DNA of 47,000 nucleotides from Glandiceps talaboti (taxonomy: Eukaryota > Hemichordata > Enteropneusta > Spengelidae): contig NC_135561.1 of assembly GCF_964340395.1 (NCBI RefSeq), positions 6,631,518 through 6,678,517 of the forward strand. The letters are read 5' to 3'. Under the pieces are notes generated by a model that ran no database searches, had not been told where the DNA came from, and saw only the letters and a program-made list of their open reading frames with translations. Positions 26,001-37,950 of the stretch are shown here, piece after piece. Position 1 is the stretch's first letter. Each line of letters begins with the position of its first letter. A program made the position numbers and the translations under genes.

Positions 26001-29000
26001 AGTAACAGGTTGAAATAATGATTGCATTGGGTTGCTGATTTTTTGGGTGTGGACCCAAAAATCAATTTGTCATGATAGGCTTTTATTTGACCATTATATG
26101 CACACAGCTACTCAAAATTGTTTACCCACAAGATGATACAATACTATTCAGGATGTACAAGTTGGTGAGCAAGACATTATTTTTAACAAGAGATTTTCAA
26201 AAAAAAAAATGTTTCAGTTGCAGCTAGTGCAGCTTTAACTACAATTAATGTACAGTGTACAGGCACTATAAAGATCTTACCAACATTACTACGTTTTATT
26301 GTCTGGCTTGACAAAGAATTTATGTGTAGTTGTTTCATTCCAGTCCTTCTGAGGGAGCTAATCACCTAAAGACTAAAAAGTTAGTTCATGTAAAGGAAAT
26401 GTTGAATCTGCAGCAGCATGCAATGTTAAGATTTTTGTCATGCCAGATGATGAAGTGTAGCACTGTTAAGGCAATTAGATCCAGTCGTTGTTTCCACATG
26501 GTGTTATATGCTCATGGGAAGCAAGTGATTACATAAGTGGAACAATGACTAGGTCTTTCAAACTAGACAAATATTTTGTCAAATCAGAACATATTCTGTT
26601 TCAGTGTAACTGGCTTCTATTGTTATGCCCCTCTCATTCAAATTGGAAACAGATTTAAAAAGAAGCTACTGTCCCCCCCCCCCCATCCCCCATCTGATAT
26701 TGTTATATGTTCGCTTTAACACCCCCCCCCCCCCTCACATCTCATATTTATTGTTATACATTCCTTTAGTTTGATTGTCCACTGTCACAATGCAATATCA
26801 AAGGAGGGCAAGTATGTCTGTGATGAATTAGAGAAAAAAATCTACAAACAATATTCAACAGAAAAAGTTACCATGATGTATGAAAAATACTGTTACTATA
26901 CATACAGACTAAACTGTAGAATGAAAGGAAATATTTATCCATGAAAAATGAATTTTTTTTTTTGAGCTTATACATCAAACTGAGACAATCCCAAGTCAAA
27001 CTAAGTGAAAACTTTTTACTTGTGATAGGAGTAATAATTTCTCAAATTGTGTTTTTTCACAGGTTCTGATGGAACAGTGATTCGACTGTTTGATGGTAAT
27101 CTCTCATTTAAAAGAAGAGTATCACGTACAATCTCTGTACCTAAAGATGCCCAAACTAACCAATTACTGGTAATTATACTGTTTTACTCTCAATTCCTGA
27201 ACTGAAGACAGCCAGTGTGTAAAGATTTGCTATGCAAACTGAGATAATTGAAAAAGTCTATCCCCCATTAAACTTTGAAAAATCTTTGCAGTATTAACAG
27301 AAAGTGACATAAATCAAAATTTCACCAGGAAGTGACATCATCAATTAAAATATGACCAGGAGGTGACATCATAATTCAAAAGTTGACCAGGAAGTGACAT
27401 CATAAATCAAAAGTTGACCAGAAGGTGACATCATAAATTAAAAGTTCACCAGGAAGTGACATCATAAATTAAAATATAACCAGGAAGTGACATCATAAAT
27501 CAAAAGTTGACCAGGAAGTGACATCATAGAAGAAAATGACCAGAAAATGACATAATTGAAACATGAACAGGAAATGACATGATCAATCAAAATATGACCA
27601 GGAAGGGAGAAAAAAATAACATAAACCTCCAACTTTTAGAAAGATGTGAAGAGTGTATAAGTAGTGTTCTCAATGTCTCCAAAAAATGCCAACTTATTAT
27701 TGGGCAAAATTCTGTAATTGATTAACAAAGACATGGTGTTAATGACTGTGTGGGTGGCTTCATTTGAATTTGAAATTTCATCTCAGCTCCTCATTGCACT
27801 AGACTATGGGGTAGAGATCTTCAGATTCAAACCCAATGGATAGCCTCTAGACTAGCTGGACCCTGACATTTACAACATTGCAATCACTGGTTTATTTTTA
27901 CCCCAAAATGATAAAATTGAAGGGTGTTGATGAAAAAGTGTATGTTGAAATCAGTTTGTATTCAAAAGTATTCAAAGTTAGCCCATGTATTATTAGATAA
28001 ACATCTGGAAATTCAAAAGCCTGGAATCCATGCTTTATAGAAATGATAATGTCATTTTGATTCCATGATAGATTCCACGAAATCATTCTGAAAGCCCTGG
28101 ATATGTTTAGAAATTTAGAGTGCTGAGTAGGTGTTTATAGATTGTTGTCAGAATTCTGAGAACTGTCTAATCCAGAATGAAATTATTCACGAATTAATTT
28201 TGTGTTTTCATTGTCGTATTCTAGGAGGCAGCACTAAAGGCATACCAAATATCAGAAGATGCTAGAGCCTATTATCTTGCTGAAATAACTGAAGCAGGTG
28301 AATATGCCATTGACCTTTGACCTCAAATCATGACCTTTAGTTTAGATTATTTTCCAAAATACATTCAGAGGGATATTAGCGTCGCGTAGCGGCTCAGTGA
28401 CTAGTACGCACGCACATCCTACATACTATGCGATGTTTTTTGGGTGGTTTTACCCAAGGATGCATTGCGGCACAATGACTATGCATGTGCGTTCTATATA
28501 CTATGTGCATTATCTATGCGGAGGGCGCTTTCTACAATATCATCGTGAGGCAGTCGGTCACAAATGAATCTACCCTGTGCGAGCTTATGGGCTTTGCCTA
28601 GTTATGATATTATGCCACTAGGTCAAGAAACAATACTTTAACATTATAGCAGTATGGTAATTAGATTGTGAGAGGGCGCCCTCGTGCAACAGTAGAAGCG
28701 GGCTGGCAAGGATGGCGTAACACAGCATAAGTTACAGTCTATGACAACATGTAAACTGGGAGAAACCCATTTTTGAGTTTGTATTTGGCAAACTTTTAAG
28801 GTCATTGTCTTTTTGACCTTCATGTAAGTCTGTTTTCTGTTGCCTGTACATATTGCATCAACTATGTATGTATTTCAATGTATCAATATCAATGTATTTC
28901 ACAAAAATAAGAACAATTAAAAAAGATCAGATCAGATCAAATCAAATCAAAGTCAACCTACCTACCCTAGTTTCTGAGACCATGTTATAGGAAACACAAT

Positions 29001-32000
29001 TTTTTTTTTTGCCTGATGTGATGTGTTGAAAGGGTCACAGGTAGAGGTACATATGTACAATCTACTGGGTTCCATGTCATTTTACTGGTTCCCAAACAAA
29101 ATTGCAGTAGATTTTGTGGCAGAGACTGCCACGTTTACCCCTTTGTCCCTTTCTCTTTCCGAAATTCCCCGACCTTAGCAAAAAAAAATGTTTGTGTGAA
29201 GTTGTTGTTATTGCAAGGCTAACTTTTATTTCTATTTCCCAGGTTCACATTTGCATGAGAGAAGATTAAAAACTGGAGAACACAGTTCTAATTTGGGTAA
29301 AAATAATAGAGACGGCCGACCACCTTCACTTTTCTTAAGATATGAGGTAAATATATTTACATATTAATAATGAAATATATACATATAGTTGAGGGAAACA
29401 AATGTACTTAATATTAATTATGAAATATGTATATGGGGTAAACAGATTTACAAATTGATTACAAAATATATATATTGAAGGAGAAAATAACATTAATTAT
29501 GAAATTTGATGAACACTAGGAACACACATTTATGTATCATAAGAAATTTTTAATATTCAGCATTTGCCTGTTTGAATAGCAAGAGTTTTTAGTTGAATGG
29601 AGACCTTTGACTTGGTAAAAAAAATTGTCATAAACTTGTTTAGTCTTCAGATCAGAAGTTAATTGCTTTGTAAAGCCAGTAAATCTGTTTTTTGCTGAGT
29701 AAAAAACGTGACACTTTACATTTCAAATTAAAAGCGTTAAATTGACCATATGGGTGAGGATTGGTTATTTATTTTGGATTTTTAATTGATAAAACAATTT
29801 TATTATGGCTTAATTCCTACTTGAAAGATCAATGTGGAACAACAGAGACTAAGTCTGTTTGAAACTCAATAAATTAAAAAAAAAAATGTGTGAAAAGTAC
29901 AATTGACACATTTATTAATCTTTCGTAATGTAGTGAGTTACAAACAAGGACTTGGCATGTGTTGTTTCACATTAATTTTTTAGTAGAAAGCCGTGGTAAG
30001 ATTGTTTACAAATTAAAAAATCCAAAAAAAATACCCAAACCTTCCTCCCTATGGCCACTTTAATATTACAGTTAAATGGTTCCTTGATATCTTTGCTGCC
30101 AAGCTAGAATATTGACTTGTTATGAAATATAAAAAAATAATTGTTATTTTTCATCAAAGTCTGATCTTCCCACATAAAATAGTGAAAAGTTATTTATTTA
30201 GTGGAGTCATGATGGGCAAATGGTTAGAGTGGTCGGCTTTGAGTCTGCAGGTTGCAGGTTCGAGCCCCGTTGCTATCATTTGTTTCTGAATGACTAAAGT
30301 CCTTGGGCAAGTAAAGGGCAGTTGTGTCGCTAAAGATCTGTGCCAGGGGTAATAATTGTAAAGCGCTTTGAGCACAGAGTGGGAAAACACTATCTATAAA
30401 ATAAAGAAACTTTCAAAAGTGAGAATATTCAACATATATTTAAAATGTCAAACAGTTATACACTTCTTAATTTTAGAAGTACAACTTACTGTAAAGTGGC
30501 TTAAAATATATTTACTTATTAACCTAAATAAGAATTATTCACGACAAAATGTCAAAAAAAGTTATTAATATTCCTTAATTGGAAGTTTTACTGACGTGTC
30601 GATAGCTTATAATACTACTAAGAAATTGTGGATTAATAATAGCTTTATATAGTTGTTCTGTGGGAATGATATGCTACTGTTGCCATGGTGATCACTAACT
30701 TTTATACGTAATGATGATGTATTGTAAAACTAATTGACAATGTACAGAAAAGTCATCCTTATTTAAAACATAATTATAAGCCTATGTTAGCATCACGAGA
30801 GTGTTGTTATTAGTTACCATGGATGCTGCTAATTTTAAGTTAGTAATTGATAATTGTATCTATATGATAATGTCACAAAAGAAGCAAATATAAATTAATG
30901 ACTTCATAAACTTTGACAACACCCACAAACATATTTAATGAATCCTTATTTTTCACTGTTACCAGTTATAGTAATGTATTTTGTGTGTTGCCATGGACAC
31001 GACTCACTGTTCATAAATTTTGACCTTGCAGGAAAAAGATTTGAAAAGAGGGACAATCCGAGTTTACCCTGGCACTCTAAGGTATTTTTTAAACTTGTTT
31101 GTTACAAAATTTGTATCAACAACTGAAATCATTCAGTGTGTTTGTAACAGCTTTTTGTAATTATGTATCACTATCAGAGGAACAATACCTTGTCAGAAAG
31201 GTCCTGAGAATAGGTCAACCTTGTTCTATTTTGAGCCTCGAGCATGAGGTAAACCGCCATTGCAGGTACTGTGAATAAGTCAACCTTCTTGTTCTATTTT
31301 GACCCTCTAGCATGAGGTAAAATGCTATTGCAAGTACCGAGAATTTTATAATTTTTTTCATTCCCATTTCAGAGTACCAGTAGCGTACAAGTCAATTTCT
31401 ATCAACAACTTTATTTCAGTGGAGGAAGTCATTGAAATGGCTTTACACAAGTTTGGTCTCGAGGTAAAGAATAATATTGAAATATTATATATATAATATA
31501 ATAATACTGAAAGTTATAATAGCTGCAACTGGAGAATATTTTCAAAACTGTTTTGATAGATTTAATGACTAAATCTTTAATATTGTACACACTGAAGTAG
31601 ATTGAATTACATATAGGTAAACATGTGTATGTGTGTAACTGTACACAGGACATGGTATAAATTTGATGATGAACAAACTGCTCCAGTTGCTTGCAGCTCG
31701 TTAGAGTTTAAATCTGTTTATGGTACATCAGTGTGAGGTTTTTGACATAGAAAAATGATATATATATAAAGTGGTACTTGGTTCTTTTTAACGAAAAATA
31801 CAAATTTAATTTTTGTACTGTTTCAATTTGACAAAGGATGAAGATCCAGAAGAATACAATCTAGTAGAGGTATTGTTAGACAAAGGTGTACAGGAAAGAA
31901 TTATGGACCGAGATGAATGTCCATGGCCACAATTAGTTGAAGCAAGACGGGTAAGAATCAGCTGATCAAAAATGAAAATCAGATATTGATATCAAATGAA

Positions 32001-32446
32001 TTACTGTCAGGTTATAATACCCATTGTAAGCAGTTTGTAGTATTAGCATTGAGCTTTCAAACTATGCTGGGTTGAGGATCCTCATCAGAATAATAATATT
32101 TGTCGTTACAGCTGACCTCTAGAACCAGCTGTTGACCCCTCTAATTTCAACACTCGAGCAGTCTGTAACTGTTGGACTATGACATTAGCTCAGTGTGGTT
32201 AGATAGACTATGTGTGTCATACCATCAAATGATCACAGTGTGGATTGTACTAGATACTTGACTGTGTTTTCCATGGGGATGAAGGGTACTGGGTTAAAAT
32301 ATCATTATTGCATAAAAATGATGAGTTGATGGAAAACACATTGTGAAAACATGTGACAGAAATGGACAAACAGACTTGTAACAGACTGACAGAAATGGAC
32401 AAACAGACAGACTTGTAACAGACAGAGATTGACAGACAGACTTGTA

Positions 32447-32477
<31 letters not shown>

Positions 32478-35400
32478 CACCTACAGACATAGATATAATG
32501 TAACCCTCATAAGACTTAAAGCCAAATGAATATATCCATAAATAATTGTATTTCATGAAACTTTGATGAAAATTTATATCCACATTATTACCGGTACTAA
32601 CTTTTAACTCGTTTTTTTTTCTTGAATTTGTAGAATTCTTTGCGAAAAATGAAACAGACAAGATACTATCTCAGGAAGATTAAAGAAAAACGACATGATC
32701 GCTCACAGATGTATGTTGGAAACCTACCCATCAATTTGTCTGATCACAGATACAAACAAATCATCCAAAAACTTTTAGTTGATGGTAAGTTTACTTATCA
32801 ATGTTTGTAAATATTCACTGGAAACTAATTTCGACTTTTTAGCCTCCAACGGACAGAGCCCAGGGCAGCTACTATGTTGTGTTCTATGTGTCTGTCTGTC
32901 CATGTCCACCAGTATCTCAAATATCCGTAGGCCAAGTTCAACCAACCTTCAATGAATGTCAGGTGCTATAGTCAGTGTATGCATGTGACGTCCCTTCATT
33001 TTGTGGTCACGGAGATGATAATGGCTGAATGACAGCCATTTTTGTCGTAAAAAACATGTTTTGTTGAAAGCTTATGGATAGAGGCTGTATTCAAGTGTCT
33101 ACACCCATTTTATCAATGGCAAGCTTTCTAATGATACCCTGATCTTTAAAGTTGACTGTCATCTTCACCTACTTACCACCTTTAGCAAAAATACTGGCAG
33201 GGAACTGTCAGTAAAATGCTTGCCAATGGGATACTTTGATAGATTTGACCTACTTACTGCCCCTAACTAAAAGACTGATAACTGCAAACAAAATCTAATC
33301 ACTGTGAATGAAAAGAAATCTTGTCTGATCAGTGTTTCTTTACTGTTACTGAAATCAACATAAGAACATGAAAAAGCTCAGAATATGAAATGTTAACTCT
33401 TTCAGAAATAATGCAAATATTTCTTGTTTTGTTGTAGTGCCATTCTCAATTGGACCTGTATATGCACAAAATGGTAAGTTGATTGACGATGTGGAAGTAT
33501 GATTGAAATATAAACATTGTTTGGTGGACGGTATTTCATATTCTGCAAAACAGTATGCTACAGTAATGTACAATGATAGAACCCTCGTGATGTGTGAGTG
33601 AATGTGTGTCAAACTCTGGGTATTTGCATGACAGTTTTTGTGGCGGTGTTCACTGGAGTGATCCTTTCATGATTGAAATATAGCAGACAACATTATGAGT
33701 ATGAACTTTTATTTAAAAATTATGTACGTTCATGTGATGTCATTCATATACAGTTGAACCTCATTAACATAAATAGCTTAGGACTATTCTTATTTGACTA
33801 CGGTACATTAGACATCCGTGTCCCATCCTAACCCATAGTCAACCAGTTGAAGCCTCTGTAGCAAACAAAACAGAAAAAAAGTGCATGCGGCCTGGGATTC
33901 AGGACCTCTGAAACACTAGGTGGGAGTACTACCAACTGTGCTACCAAAGCCATCACCCCAGACCCATGACAATTACCACACTCCTTTCACTTTTCTCCTT
34001 TTTGAAACCCACCCAAACTACACCACAATAACATCTGTAGCTGCCATATGAACACACACCTAGTTTACTTCATTGCTATTGTAGTTAATGGAGGAGAAAA
34101 GTGCAGCTAGACTAGGACTGAAATGTGTGACCTCCTGAACACTAGGTTGGAGCTTTAGACCACCAACCATGCTACCCAGACTAACATCCCCAAACAACGA
34201 CCATAACCACTGTGTTATCACTCATCTGCCATTGTGTATTGCTCAGCTGCTTTCAGCTGAGAGATATCACTGCTTAACGTCAGAGTTTCAATAGAGTGAT
34301 AATTGTATGTGTTTTCTTATCATCTAGGGGCTGCTATATTAACTTTTGATGATGTGGATGCAGCGACTTCTGCTTATTACACGTTAAAAGAAGCTACTGT
34401 TGATGATAAGCCACTTGGTGTTCTATTTGTTCCAGAAATTCACGTAAGTCTAACACTTGCGTTATTTACTTCAATGTTTTATGCCCCTTGGAAATAAGTC
34501 ATAATCTTTTGCTGTTTATACTTGCAAGATTTTGAATTCAGATAATCATAATACTATGTTAGAATCCAAACTGGGTGCTAAATATAGTGTGTGTAAACTG
34601 TGTGTATTCTTGGTACACGAAATAGAATATTACTGCCTAGGTACATCATAAAAATAATGAACATTTGATTTTTTGGTTGACACCACAACTTCTGCTCCAT
34701 ACACTTCACATACATTGTAACTGTAGCCTATAGGTGTGCATGAGAATAAGTCAACTTTCTTGTTCTATTTTGAGCCTCTAGTAGTAAAGGTAAAGTGGGG
34801 TAAAATGCTATTGCAGGTACCAAGAATTCAAAGATAAAGATGGTTTCTATTATTATTAGCAGAACAAGACGGTGAACCCCAAAGTTTTTTATTTCAAAAA
34901 GACAGAGAACAAACTTTTATATTTTTAAACAAAATTTTAAGAGATTTGAATGGCTGCGATTTTCAGGCGCATTCTACCTTAATTGTAATGTATAATATCT
35001 TAATAACCGTTTTGGTGTAGAGCAGCATTCTAGCCGTGAATTCGATTGTAAGGCAGAGCGCTATCATATAATTTTTAATCTTTATTGTACATAGTATTTA
35101 GGAGTTTTTTGTATGTAAGTACCTCAGATAGTCCACAGGTTCTATATTTTATCAACTTTTTTATATCATATGACATCGTACATCCTATAATATTATCACT
35201 CAAATATCAGTCATTCTACATGCTAAAAGAATATTTCATTACTGACAAAAAAAAAATGTATATTATAACTTCTTGAAAACTTCTGAAAATGTTTCCCGAC
35301 AAAAGGTTCTGTTTGAACGGGGAAATATAACTCATTAGTCCATGTATGCCTCAAAAGAGTCAAGGATAAGCAAGAAGAGGAGCCATAGCTTTTGTTTTGT

Positions 35401-37864
35401 ATGATGGCATACCAAAATTAAAACACCTAATTTACATTGTGTTTGGCCACAGACCGAGAGACTTGATGAAGACTGCTGTCCATTATTAGTATTTGTTAAT
35501 GTTAAAAGTGGTGGGTGTCAAGGTGTTGAACTGATCACAAACATCAAGAAACTGGTCAATCCACACCAAGTCTTTGATCTTGACCAAGGAGGCCCACTAC
35601 CAGGGTAAGTTTTCATGTTTTTTGCCCTATGCCAAGTAGACCCACTACCAGAGTAAGTTTTCATGTTATATTTCCTTGACCAAATATACCTACTACCAGG
35701 GTAATTTTTCATGTTTTTGCCCTTGGCCAAGTAGACCCACAACAAGGCTAAATTTTCATGTTTTTAATCTTGACCAAGAAGGCCAAACAGATATTACAGG
35801 AATACAAGAGACATTGTGTGTGTATACCTTGAAAGTGAAATTTGTATAATATGCCATGAAGAGAATGAAGAGTATTGGTACAGCAACATGTGATATATAT
35901 TTTGTAATGTTTTGTTTATTTTGGCTTACAGCTTACATGTGTACAGTAAACTACAGCAGTACCGTATTTTGATATGTGGTGGGGATGGTACGGTTGGCTG
36001 GGTATTATCATTATTAGATGACATGTGTCAGGAGTCAGTGTGTAGTAGACCACCAATAGCAATATTACCATTAGGAACAGGTCAGTATGTATTTTAGTAT
36101 GGCTACACTCATTACAAATTCATTCTCACAAGACAGAGCACATGATGCAATGAAATCTAGCAGATACCTTTTGGGTGAGACCATAAAGAGGTGGTTTTAC
36201 GACATCGATGTTACATTAAACTATACCACACACACACACACATCAGGTCAAACAAAAAATGTGAACAACGCCCTCAAGAGCCAGATGGTAAAAATGGATT
36301 AGTTGATAGTCAGGAAATTATTTTAAATCAGCTCACTAGTGAGTGATGGTCAAAGGAAAACAACTCCCAAAATGATAGGGGTCTTTACCAACCAATTCTT
36401 TAATGTTTGGAAGTTCGTTTTATTTGTCACTGACAGTCAAAATATGTCAAAATCTAATTGTGCCAGTGGAGGGAATTTCCTTTTTCTGGAAAGCAACTGA
36501 AGCAAATAATAGATCCAATTCGTTACTGTGTGTATGAAAGTTAATTTAATTTCATTCATCAAAGTCTTAATGTGTCAGAATTAAAGTCACTAGAGGGCGG
36601 TATTTATTGGAAAGCAGTTGAATCACAGGAAAACACTAAGCCCTTTTGTAATCGTAGTATGAAACTGAGAAATGACTATCAATCCAAATGTAAACCTATC
36701 AATATAGCTATCCACATATATCCGTAGTATTTCAAGTTGTTCATGAATTCTTGGATTCCTGTTTTGTTATCAAGGAAATGACCTTGCCCGCTGCTTGAAA
36801 TGGGGAGGTGGATACGAGTATGGTGATGAAATTTTTCCTATTCTGCGTGCAATTGTTGATGCTGAGGAAATCAAACTAGACAGGTGTGTAATCATTTGTA
36901 TGTATACTGTCCATACTTGGAATTCAGTGTAATATTGTCTGATGGTTTGAATTTGACTTGTTGATTTGTCATAGCATGCACAAGAACACTTTCAATTGCA
37001 AGTTCAAGATGTCATTTTTGAGAGTAAGGAATTTAGAGTTTGATGGCATTTCTCCGCCTGTTTGTGTGTTCATCTGTCTGTCTCTCTGACTCTGTCTGTC
37101 TGTCTCTGTCTGTCTGTCTCTGTTAGTCTGTCTATCCATCATCCGTCCATCCATCCATACATTGACATTGTCCATCCACCCGTCCCTTGCCCTCCATGAC
37201 TCTCTCTTCCTCCCCCTCCCTCTATCCTCTTCTTCCCACTCTGTTCCTCTAGCCATCCATCCATCCATCCATCCATCCATCCATCCATCCATCCATCCAT
37301 CCATCCGTCCGTCCGTCCATGTATCCATCAGTTTGTTATGAATATCTCAATAAATATACACAATGTACTCTATGAGGAAATGTAGCAATCCAATTGATCT
37401 TACAACTGTCAAATGTGATTGGTTCTCTCTCCCAGGTGGACTGTCATATTTGAACCAGATGGTAAACTTGTAGAGTGTGACAACAGATCAAATTCTTCAA
37501 CCAGCAGTTCAGGCAATGATGACATGCCAAACATGTTTGTCATGAACAATTATTTTGGAATTGGTATCGATGCTGATGTTTGTTTGGCATTCCATATGAA
37601 AAGAGTGGAAAACCCGGAAAAATTCCAGAGTCGAATATACAACAAGGGAGTGTACTTTAAAGTTAGTGTCCGGAAAATGATGACGAGGGAGAGAAGATCC
37701 TGCAAAGATTTGTTTAGGGATTTAAAAGTTGAAGTAGACGGTCAGAAATTAGAATTACCCCAACTAGAAGGAATTGTCCTGTTGAACATTGGCAGGTAAG
37801 TCTGACATCAGATGGAATCTATAAAAAGTATCGGTGTTGTTTGGCTGTGATTGTTTTATGTGCT

Positions 37865-37950
<86 letters not shown>

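Larger units (their letters stand above)
23466..27062. other. Intron between 39-nt and first RA exons
   Basis: About 3.6 kb with family Z array, family X copy 3, a 12-bp perfect hairpin at 24863-24895 and two poly-C tracts near 26700. Unrecognised open frames near 23694 and 26330 look accidental. Confidence 0.65.
28298..29242. other. Intron before RA linker exon
   Basis: Contains family Y copy 2 and, near 28785-28950, a sequence ending in (GATCA)n/(AATCA)n that could be another retroelement 3' end (weak). Confidence 0.6.
29347..31031. other. Intron hosting MITE and SINE
   Basis: Apart from the complete TTAA MITE and the SINE, only AT-rich sequence was recognised. Confidence 0.7.

Noticed and set aside
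30203-30275. Functional tRNA gene
   Set aside because: A and B boxes are present but the sequence continues into a SINE body with an L2-like tail, and no clean cloverleaf could be drawn.
30190-30390. Minus-strand frame with [12 protein letters not shown]
   Set aside because: This peptide comes from the antisense of a tRNA-derived SINE and is a recurrent false gene call.
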